Below are positions 55,967-62,803 of a stretch of DNA of 64,000 nucleotides, piece by piece; the first letter of the stretch is position 1; each line of letters starts with the position of its first letter. The position numbers and the translations under genes were made by a program. The notes beneath the pieces were generated by a model, which was not told the DNA's origin, searched no databases, and saw nothing but the letters and a program-made list of their open reading frames with translations. This DNA is from Candidatus Gastranaerophilales bacterium (GTDB lineage Bacteria > Cyanobacteriota > Vampirovibrionia > Gastranaerophilales > Gastranaerophilaceae), in assembly GCA_944323695.1 (NCBI GenBank), contig CALUTI010000009.1:1-64000 (forward strand). Direction: 5' to 3'.

Positions 55967-56440
55967 CTAATTTGGAAAACGACTTATTTCTTGAAGATAA
56001 TGCTCAAGTGCCATATATCCGTTATAAATTTCATTGGATATACTTGCATATCTGCTTGCATCTAAAAATTTCAGCTCTTTTACACGAATTTCCAATAACT
56101 TTTCCGCATCATCTTTTAATTTCGGATCACAAGACCATTTTTGCAATAATGATAATTCTTCATACATTTGCTTCATTGTAGTGAATTCAAGTGTATTAAA
56201 GTCATATTTTTTCAGTAATGCTTTTTCAACATTGTTAATTCTGCTCATTACAGCCTGGAATTTAAAAACTTTCTTAATAATTACATAATTATCTGCAAGT
56301 TTTCTGTGGAAATACGGAATAGTATTACGCGCCAAAAGTGCCGCATAAGAACGAGACGTAAATATATCGGATTCATTTGAAAACGTACTTTTGGATGTTA
56401 AGTCAAAATTTGATTTTTTATCAAGAATGTTTTCCAGCAT
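55967..56440 (-). CDS. Hypothetical protein
   Basis: 157 residues from ATG 56440 (GGAGG 4 nt upstream). All-helical, soluble, without recognisable motif: FTSRSYAALLARNTIPYFHR, VDYNTLEFTTMKQMYEEL-like segments. Co-directional with the peptidase-like gene (35-bp gap), probably co-transcribed. Confidence 0.6.
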   Translation of the reverse strand: MLENILDKKSNFDLTSKSTFSNESDIFTSRSYAALLARNTIPYFHRKLADNYVIIKKVFKFQAVMSRINNVEKALLKKYDFNTLEFTTMKQMYEELSLLQKWSCDPKLKDDAEKLLEIRVKELKFLDASRYASISNEIYNGYMALEHYLQEISRFPN

Positions 56441-56514
56441 TCGACCTCCGCATGTTTGATAATAGAATAACATATTCTATTTGTCATGCCATGTTTGAAT
56501 TATTTTTACATAAA

Positions 56515-56541
56515 TTAAAAAAGCCGGAAAAAATCCGGCTC
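56515..56541 (-). terminator. Rho-independent terminator of speD
   Basis: Stem AGCCGGA (56522-56528) and TCCGGCT (56534-56540); on the minus strand it is followed by a T-run. Placed 23 bp after the speD stop. Confidence 0.8.
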
Positions 56542-56562
56542 TTTTATATTATATTCAAAAAC

Positions 56563-57018
56563 TTAACTTTCCAATTGCTGCATAATTTCAAAAGGTTTTT
56601 CAGCGACTTTCATAGTTTCGCGGTCAATAATTCCTCTTTTTAATTCCGTAAATGTAGCTTTTTTGGAATTAAACATTTTTTTCAAAAATTCGTAAGAAAC
56701 TTTCGGATCGCATTTGTCACCGCAAGTAAACAAATCAACCGCTGCATAACCCAATTCCGGCCATGTATGAATAGCCAAATGGCTTTCAGAAATAATTACA
56801 ACCCCTGAAACACCATAGGGGTTAAACATATGGAAACATTTTTGGACAATAGTTGCACCACATTCAAGTGCGGCATCCACCATATATTTTTCTACTTTGT
56901 CTAAACTGTTTAATGTGTTTGGATCACATTCAAAAAATTCTGCTAAAACATGCTGTCCTAAGTGGATTTCTTTAATTCCGCTTTCATTGAACGCTGTAAA
57001 AGGTGAAGTTATTGCCAA
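56563..57018 (-). CDS. speD: S-adenosylmethionine decarboxylase proenzyme
   Basis: 151-residue prokaryotic SAM decarboxylase making the aminopropyl donor for spermidine. It self-cleaves before Ser79 in SESHLAIHTWPE (Glu78-Ser79-His80) to form the pyruvoyl cofactor; Cys99 (FTCGD) is the catalytic acid. Length normal for the short bacterial type. No speE in the window. Confidence 0.95.
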   Translation of the reverse strand: MAITSPFTAFNESGIKEIHLGQHVLAEFFECDPNTLNSLDKVEKYMVDAALECGATIVQKCFHMFNPYGVSGVVIISESHLAIHTWPELGYAAVDLFTCGDKCDPKVSYEFLKKMFNSKKATFTELKRGIIDRETMKVAEKPFEIMQQLES

Positions 57019-57199
57019 TTCATGTGCCTCCTTATAAATGTATATTTACTACGCTCTAACATATTACAATAAAAATTCATAAATTTGTAAAATTTACACT
57101 TTTTTTAAAAAAATATTTTTTTTTATACAAAAAAATATAGCCGAAATTCAGAAATATTGTACCGTTCAGATGTACTATTTTTGTTAAGAATTATTAACC

Positions 57200-57227
57200 T
57201 TGTAACAGTATTTTTTTGTTGTAAAAT
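57200..57227 (+). promoter_or_regulatory. Promoter of the response-regulator gene
   Basis: TTGTAA, 16-nt spacer, TAAAAT, six bases before the ATG at 57234. Leaderless transcript likely. Confidence 0.65.
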
Positions 57228-57233
57228 TAATAT

Positions 57234-57929
57234 ATGAATAAGATACTGGTAGTTGATGACGATTTAGCAATTAATGAACTGATAAAGGTTAATCTTGAAC
57301 TTGCCGGATATAAAGTTATTCAGGCATTCGATGGTACAACAGGTTTTGCGCTATGCAAACAGGAATTGCCTTCTGTTGTCGTTTTGGATGTTATGATGCC
57401 GGAAGTTGACGGTTTTACGGTTGCGCAAAGAATCCGTAAAAATGAATCCACCAAAGATATTCCAATAATTATGCTCACCGCACTTTCTAAGCTTAACGAT
57501 AAAGTCAACGGATTTAATATAGGTGTAGACGATTATCTTGTAAAACCATTTGAAATCGAAGAATTACAAGTCAGAATACGTGCACTTTTAAAACGTTCAC
57601 ACCAGATACCTGAATCAGCTTCAACAAGAGAGCTGCTAACCTTAGGAGACATTACTCTTTTACCGGAAACTTATTCCGTTAAAATTAAAGACAAAACAGC
57701 AAAATTAACTCCTATTGAATTTGATATTTTTAATTTATTATTCCAAAACCATGGCAACATGGTTTCATCAGCCCAACTGTTAAAAGATATTTGGGGCTAT
57801 TCACCTGATGATGATATTGAGACTATCCGTGTACATATAAGACATTTGAGAGCAAAATTAGACAAAATTTCAGATGGTAAAAAGTACATAGAAACTATTT
57901 ATGGCGGAGGCTATAAATTAGTTTTGTAA
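57234..57929 (+). CDS. OmpR/PhoB-type response regulator
   Basis: 231 residues. Receiver domain with VVDDDLAI acidic pocket, phosphoacceptor Asp52 in VVLDVMMPEVDG, the Thr/Ser and the Lys in VDDYLVKPFE; C-terminal winged helix with LTPIEFDIFNLLFQNHG and RVHIRHLRAKL. Transcription factor of a two-component system. No cognate kinase is adjacent; the pseudokinase at 32422 is not a likely phosphodonor. Followed 9 bp later by a small gene with a strong ribosome-binding site. Confidence 0.93.
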   Translation: MNKILVVDDDLAINELIKVNLELAGYKVIQAFDGTTGFALCKQELPSVVVLDVMMPEVDGFTVAQRIRKNESTKDIPIIMLTALSKLNDKVNGFNIGVDDYLVKPFEIEELQVRIRALLKRSHQIPESASTRELLTLGDITLLPETYSVKIKDKTAKLTPIEFDIFNLLFQNHGNMVSSAQLLKDIWGYSPDDDIETIRVHIRHLRAKLDKISDGKKYIETIYGGGYKLVL

Positions 57930-57938
57930 GGAGGCAAA

Positions 57939-58265
57939 ATGGCAAAACTCAGTGAAATTAAACTTGTAGATGCAACGGCAAGAGATATGGCACGTGCATT
58001 CAACCATGCTATGGTAAAATCAAAAAAAACAGCTAACGTTCTTGTGGGTAAGTTAAATCTATATGGTCCGGTAAGCCCATTCCATGTTACACACAAAATA
58101 TATCCTAAGGATATGTTTACAAAATCAGGTTTACTAAAACCGGAAATGGAAATGTCCTTAGCTAAAGATATAAAAGAAATATTAAAGTCACCTAAAGATT
58201 TGCAAGAATATAACATGATGGATTATGCAAATGCTATAATAAAAAAGATTACTCAAAATAAATAA
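57939..58265 (+). CDS. Small hypothetical protein downstream of the response regulator
   Basis: 108 residues, basic (ARAFNHAMVKSKKTANVLVG), no known domain. AAGGAGG six nt before the ATG shows real translation. It shares the transcript of the response regulator and ends at a bidirectional terminator. Possibly an accessory factor of that system. Confidence 0.7.
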   Translation: MAKLSEIKLVDATARDMARAFNHAMVKSKKTANVLVGKLNLYGPVSPFHVTHKIYPKDMFTKSGLLKPEMEMSLAKDIKEILKSPKDLQEYNMMDYANAIIKKITQNK

Positions 58266-58296
58266 AAAAGACAGCCATAAAGGCTGTCTTTTTTTA
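58264..58296. terminator. Bidirectional terminator
   Basis: Stem AAAAAGACAGCC (58265-58276) and GGCTGTCTTTTT (58282-58293), with A and T runs on both sides. Serves the plus-strand small gene and the minus-strand rpsP. Confidence 0.92.
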
Positions 58297-58311
58297 AGTA
58301 AACTATAATTA

Positions 58312-58740
58312 CTAAGCTTCAGCAGTTGTTTCTTCAGCAGCAGTTTCTGCAGGAGCTTCAGCAGCTTCCTTTGCTGCAGCTTCTTCGGCTTCTTTTGCAG
58401 CTTTAGCTTCTGCTTCTGCCTGAGCCTTAGCTTCAGCCTCAGCAGCTGCTTTTGCTTGAGCTTTTTTAGAAAGTTTTACGGTTTCTTTTTTCTGATAATT
58501 CAAAGTACCGTCAGCGTTGCAGTTTTTAATCAAATAAGCAACTGTTTCTGTAGGCTGAGCACCTTTTTTAATCCAGCTTTCAGCAGATGCTTTATCTAAC
58601 TGCATAACTTTAGTTTTCGGATTGTAGTGACCCAATTCTTGGATAGGTTTACCTTCACGTTTTGTTGTTGAATTAATAACGATAATTCTGTATGTAGGGT
58701 TTTTCTTTGCACCCAATCTTTTTAATCTGATTTTTAACAT
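58312..58740 (-). CDS. rpsP: 30S ribosomal protein S16 with Ala/Glu-rich tail
   Basis: 142 residues. Residues 1-80 are S16 (MLKIRLKRLGAKKNPTYRII, ELGHYNPKTK). Beyond the usual 80-90 residues there is a 55-residue low-complexity tail made nearly of Ala and Glu/Lys (AKAAAEAEAKAQAEAEAKAA), predicted to be a long helix. Such tails occur in several bacterial lineages; no function known. Monocistronic. Confidence 0.95.
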   Translation of the reverse strand: MLKIRLKRLGAKKNPTYRIIVINSTTKREGKPIQELGHYNPKTKVMQLDKASAESWIKKGAQPTETVAYLIKNCNADGTLNYQKKETVKLSKKAQAKAAAEAEAKAQAEAEAKAAKEAEEAAAKEAAEAPAETAAEETTAEA

Positions 58741-58884
58741 TTAATTTTTTCCTTCTTAATTTATTTACACTGTCAGAATACAACCGCCGCTTGTCGCATT
58801 CCTGGAATAAAGCTAAGAGGAATCGCCTTTTCCAAGTTTATATAACCACAAACCCGTTCAATAATCAAGCCTGATGTTACAAAA

Positions 58885-59323
58885 TTACATAAAATATGTT
58901 ATAGTAACCTTTTGTTCACTTTTTCTTTTCTTGTTTGCTCGCGTTAAACGGGACTGCAACGCCGTCGCCAACGCGCCGCCGTTTCGCCCTCTGCTCGCAA
59001 TCCGCTTTGTTGCGATGCAAAAAGAAAAAGTGAACCGAAAAAGAAAAACACGCGTGTTTACTTGCAATCCTTCGGATTGCTCAAGCCCTGACGGGCGCAC
59101 ATCCGTGCCGTTGCAAGCTGACGCTTGCAATTGTTCACCGCGCCTATAATCACGGCGCGGAGCCGGCATAGCCGGCTTCAACGGGGTAGCAGGGGTGTCC
59201 CCTGCTCACTCGGTCATTTCAATCGCGTGTTTCTCTTTCTTTTGCCAGCGTTTTCTTTCTCTTTGCTTCGCAACAAAGAGAAAGAAAATGCTGAAATATA
59301 CACTGATAACATATTTTATGTAA
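58885..59323. repeat. Hairpin-rich mobile repeat, copy 2 (439 bp)
   Basis: Same element as 13282-13639, with about 75 extra bases inserted in the left 18-bp stem region (58935-59010). The internal hairpins (CAATCC/GGATTG, GCCC/GGGC, GCCGGC/GCCGGC, CAGGGG/CCCCTG) are kept. The ends read TTACATAAAATATGTTAT and pair perfectly with each other for 18 bp, though they differ from the ends of copy 1. It lies just upstream of the FliI-type gene. Confidence 0.85.
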
Positions 59324-59328
59324 AAAAG

Positions 59329-59357
59329 TTGTCCGATATCGAATTCTTCATTATAAT
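59329..59357 (+). promoter_or_regulatory. Promoter of the FliI-type ATPase gene
   Basis: TTGTCC, 17-nt spacer, TATAAT, ending 7 nt before the ATG at 59365. Starts 6 bp after the mobile repeat ends. Confidence 0.7.
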
Positions 59358-59364
59358 AAAATTA

Positions 59365-60711
59365 ATGAGCGACATTGATTTATCAAGACTTGATGAAATA
59401 AAAACAAAAGTTCACCAAAAACTTGAAGGAACCGAACTTTTCCGATACAAAGGCACGGTATCTAAGCTTTTGGGCTTAACTGTTGAAGTTAAACTCCCGG
59501 GGCTAAAAATTGGTGACTTATGCTATATTGAAACAAATGACGGCGAACAAAAGCCCGCGGAAGTTGTTGCATTCAAAGGCGAAATGGCACAATTACTTTT
59601 ACTTTTAGATGGTGTCGGAATAGGTCAGGGAAGTTTGGTAACTTCGTCCGGACGTCCTATTATTATCCCTGTAGGAGACTTTTTACTCGGAAGATTAATT
59701 GACCCTATGGGACAGCCCTTAGACGGCAGACCGCTTGATACAACAGGCGCGCAATGGCGTTCAATTGAAGGTCCGCCGCCCGGTCCTTTTGAAAGACCAA
59801 TTATTACGGAAATCTTTTCAACCGGCGTCAGAGCAATAGATTCGTGCATGACAATGGGCTGCGGTCAACGTTTAGGTCTGTTTGCAGGTTCCGGCGTAGG
59901 TAAAAGTACACTGTTAGGTATGATTGCAAGAAATTCCGACGCGGATGTAAACGTTATGGCGCTAATCGGAGAACGTGGCCGTGAAGTTAAAGAGTTTATT
60001 GAAGATTCTCTCGGCGAAGAAGGTATGAAAAAATCAGTACTTGTCTGTTCAACAGGCGATAAGCCGCCGTTAATTCGTCAAAAAGCTTTACTTGCAGCAA
60101 CCGCTGTTTGTGAATATTTCAGAGATCAGGGCAAAAAAGTTTTCCTAATGACAGATACCGTAACCCGTTGCGCGATGGCTGGCCGTGAAGTAGGTCTTGC
60201 AACAGGTGAACCGCCTACGATGAAAGGTTATCCGCCTTCAATATTTTCATGGCTTCAAAAAGTTTTGGAACGTGCCGGAAACAGCCCTAAAGGTTCCATA
60301 ACCGCTTTGTACACCGTACTTATGGAAGGCGATGACATATCAGACCCCATTGTAGATACCGTCCGTGGTATTGTAGACGGTCACATTTTCTTGTCAAGAA
60401 AAGTTGCTGAAATGAACCATTATCCGGCAATTGATGTTTTGGGGAGTATTTCAAGGCTTATGTCAGCAATTGCAACACCGGAACATAAAGAAGCCGCAGG
60501 CAAAATGAGAAAAATTCTTGCTATGTACCGCGAAAACAAAGACTTAATTGATGTGGGTATGTATCAGCCCGGTTCTAACCCCAGACTTGATACGGCAATT
60601 GAAATGATGCCTCAGGTTAATGCATTTTTACAACAGCGCACTTCTGATAGTGTTTCAATGGAAAATACTATAAATACTCTCGTAGATATGATGAAAAATG
60701 TTGATATATAA
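59365..60711 (+). CDS. FliI/YscN-type ATPase of type III export
   Basis: 448 residues. Related to the flagellar and injectisome export ATPase: Walker A GLFAGSGVGKST (171-182), LIGERGREVKEF, Walker B region FLMTDTVTRCAMAGREVGLA, GEPPTMKGYPPSIFSWLQKV, and LYTVLMEGDDISDPIVDTVR. These segments distinguish it from F1 beta and Rho. The N-terminal domain (residues 1-95) is short. No flagellar or injectisome gene is adjacent; the only other type III-like gene in the window is the FlhA-C-like one at 44625. The start ATG 59365 is preceded by a promoter and no ribosome-binding site; a longer frame from 59125 runs through the mobile repeat and is not expected to be real. Confidence 0.92.
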   Translation: MSDIDLSRLDEIKTKVHQKLEGTELFRYKGTVSKLLGLTVEVKLPGLKIGDLCYIETNDGEQKPAEVVAFKGEMAQLLLLLDGVGIGQGSLVTSSGRPIIIPVGDFLLGRLIDPMGQPLDGRPLDTTGAQWRSIEGPPPGPFERPIITEIFSTGVRAIDSCMTMGCGQRLGLFAGSGVGKSTLLGMIARNSDADVNVMALIGERGREVKEFIEDSLGEEGMKKSVLVCSTGDKPPLIRQKALLAATAVCEYFRDQGKKVFLMTDTVTRCAMAGREVGLATGEPPTMKGYPPSIFSWLQKVLERAGNSPKGSITALYTVLMEGDDISDPIVDTVRGIVDGHIFLSRKVAEMNHYPAIDVLGSISRLMSAIATPEHKEAAGKMRKILAMYRENKDLIDVGMYQPGSNPRLDTAIEMMPQVNAFLQQRTSDSVSMENTINTLVDMMKNVDI

Positions 60712-60749
60712 ATTTTTGTGCTAAAATTATCTGGTAAAGGAATTGTTTT

Positions 60750-61547
60750 ATGAAATTACCCGATAATTACGGAATTGCCCTTTTAATGACACTATTTGCG
60801 GGACTTGCCACAGCAATCGGCGGTTCTATTGCTTTTATGGTGAAAAAAAACAACCTTAAAGCATTATCCATAGGGCTGGGATTTTCAGCAGGCGTAATGA
60901 TCTTTCTTTCTTTTAACGAAATTATTCCTGAAGCAGCTCAAATGCTTCAGGTAAACTTTCCTAATGACTACAATTGGATTGTTTATACAGGTTTTATTAT
61001 AGGTATTGTTGTTGCAATCTTGATTGACTACTTTTTGCCTGATCATATTGATACGGAAGAACTATTACATCCTGACGCACCAAGCCTACACAGCCATCAA
61101 TTAAAAAGAGCGGGATTGTTTACAGCCATTGCAATGTGCGTACATAACTTTCCTGAAGGCATGGCAACATTTTTGACAACCACACAAAATATAACCCTTG
61201 GTTTATCCGTTGCAATTGCTATAGCAATACATAATATTCCTGAAGGTATTGCCGTTGCGTTACCTATATATCAAGTCACAGGCAAAAAGCGTTACGCAAT
61301 GCTATATGCGTCATTATCCGGTATAACAGAACCAATAGGTGCACTTGTAGGAATGTTTATTTTCGGAATATTTTTGCCGCAGGCATTAATAGGTGCTTTG
61401 ATGGCGGCAGTTGCCGGAATTATGACATATATATCTTTCGATACACTTCTGCCTCTTGCAAAAGAATACGGAAGCTGGCACCTTTCAATGATTGGCATTG
61501 TTTCAGGGATTTTGTTTATTTGGTTAAGTTTAATTTTGATTGGCTAA
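60750..61547 (+). CDS. zupT: ZIP family metal transporter
   Basis: 265 residues with eight predicted membrane segments. Seen: MCVHNFPEGMATF and IAIHNIPEGIAVALP, the paired HNxPEG motifs of TM4 and TM5 that bind zinc or iron in ZIP proteins, and a His-containing loop (LHSHQLKRAG). Imports divalent metal (zinc, possibly iron or manganese). ATG at 60750 has AAAGGAA upstream. Three bases separate it from trpD. Confidence 0.92.
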   Translation: MKLPDNYGIALLMTLFAGLATAIGGSIAFMVKKNNLKALSIGLGFSAGVMIFLSFNEIIPEAAQMLQVNFPNDYNWIVYTGFIIGIVVAILIDYFLPDHIDTEELLHPDAPSLHSHQLKRAGLFTAIAMCVHNFPEGMATFLTTTQNITLGLSVAIAIAIHNIPEGIAVALPIYQVTGKKRYAMLYASLSGITEPIGALVGMFIFGIFLPQALIGALMAAVAGIMTYISFDTLLPLAKEYGSWHLSMIGIVSGILFIWLSLILIG

Positions 61548-61550
61548 ATT

Positions 61551-62567
61551 ATGAAAGAATATATTAAAAAAATATTAGCAAAAGAAGATTTATCATTTGA
61601 AGAAATAAACGATATTGTGTCAAAAATAGCAAATAATGAAGCATCCGAAGCACAAATCGGTGCATTTTTAACCGGAATTACGATAAAAGGCGTCAACAAA
61701 GATGAATTTTACGGATTTGCTTATGCAATGAGAAAGTTTGCAAGACGCGTAATAACCAATGAATTTGTAGTTGACAGCTGCGGAACCGGTGCGGATTTTT
61801 CAGGCACGATTAATATTTCAACATCTGCCGCAATTGTTGCAAATGCTTGCGGCGCCAAAGTTATTAAACAGACCAATTCATCCATTACAAGTTCTTGCGG
61901 AAGCAGCGATTTTCTTCATGCACTCGGACTAAAAATTGTGCAGACACCGGAAGCGGCTCTTGAAGAATTCAATAAAAACGGTATAACATTTGTCCACTCG
62001 CCTTACTTTAATGATTTTGCAAAAGTTAACAATCCTATAAGGCAACAGATCGGTATCAAAACGATATTTAATTACCTTGGACCTATGATAAACCCATCAT
62101 TTCCCGATGCGCAGCTTTTAGGGGTATCCTCTAACGAAATGTGCTCTAAAATGGCTTATGCACTAAATAAGCTTGGGACAAAACGCGCAATTGTTGTAAA
62201 CGGACTTAAGCCCAATATTGACGAAATAAGCTTATGTTCGGAAAGTAGAATTTTTGAAGTTAAAAACGGTAATATTACTGAATATACAGTAACTCCTGAA
62301 GAATTTGGTCTAAATAGAGCTGACATAAAAGAAATTCAAGGCGGCTCAGGAAAAGATAATGCACTAATTGTAACTGAAATTTTCAAAGGGAAACGTAAAG
62401 ATGCCCGATATGATATCATTTGTTTGAATGCCGGTGCAATGCTATACCTATACGGACTTGCAAATAATATCCATGAAGGACTCACCCTGGCGCAGGAATC
62501 CGTAAACAACGGTTCTGCATTTGAAGTATTACAAAAGCTGCAAAACATAAATCCCGTTTTATTGTAA
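61551..62567 (+). CDS. Anthranilate phosphoribosyltransferase-like protein (TrpD family)
   Basis: 338 residues, type of phosphoribosyltransferase with helical N-domain (FEEINDIVSKIANNEASEAQIGAFLTG is the typical start). Seen: DSCGTGADFSGTINIST, ANACGAKVIKQTNSS, SSDFLHALG, FNDFAKVNNPIRQQIG, RTIFNYLGPMINP-like. The usual KHGNR of TrpD is KQTNS here, so substrate binding may differ. Catalyses or once catalysed anthranilate plus PRPP. No other trp gene is adjacent, and TrpD2/YbiB-type paralogues exist, so I leave out the symbol. Confidence 0.78.
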   Translation: MKEYIKKILAKEDLSFEEINDIVSKIANNEASEAQIGAFLTGITIKGVNKDEFYGFAYAMRKFARRVITNEFVVDSCGTGADFSGTINISTSAAIVANACGAKVIKQTNSSITSSCGSSDFLHALGLKIVQTPEAALEEFNKNGITFVHSPYFNDFAKVNNPIRQQIGIKTIFNYLGPMINPSFPDAQLLGVSSNEMCSKMAYALNKLGTKRAIVVNGLKPNIDEISLCSESRIFEVKNGNITEYTVTPEEFGLNRADIKEIQGGSGKDNALIVTEIFKGKRKDARYDIICLNAGAMLYLYGLANNIHEGLTLAQESVNNGSAFEVLQKLQNINPVLL

Positions 62568-62803
62568 AAAAAATAATTATTTCAAAAAAAAAACAGGAAG
62601 TTTTTCATTTCCCCCTGTTAAGATTTACACTAGCCGAAATATAAATAGCATGTTTATTATACAATTTTTTTCATGAAAAGACAAATTGTTACAAAAAATG
62701 TAAACATTTGTTACAAATAAAACTTACATTTCTAAAGTTTTATAGCGTAAAAACCGTCATTCTACATGAAATACTTTGTTACTAAGCACATGAAAGGAAA
62801 GCA
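62568..62803. other. Intergenic region before the last gene
   Basis: Contains a hairpin AACAGG/CCTGTT (62592-62619) whose T-run is on the minus strand, and two direct copies of TTGTTACAAA (62687-62696 and 62708-62717) in an AT-rich stretch, possibly an operator or part of a promoter for the following gene. Confidence 0.4.

Noticed and set aside
59125-59364. N-terminal extension of the FliI-type ATPase through the mobile repeat
   Set aside because: The open frame exists but reads repeat sequence with no family similarity; the promoter at 59329-59357 and the family start point to ATG 59365.
62592-62619. Terminator after trpD
   Set aside because: The T-run lies on the minus strand; on the plus strand the stem is followed by no T-run, so I list it only as a hairpin.
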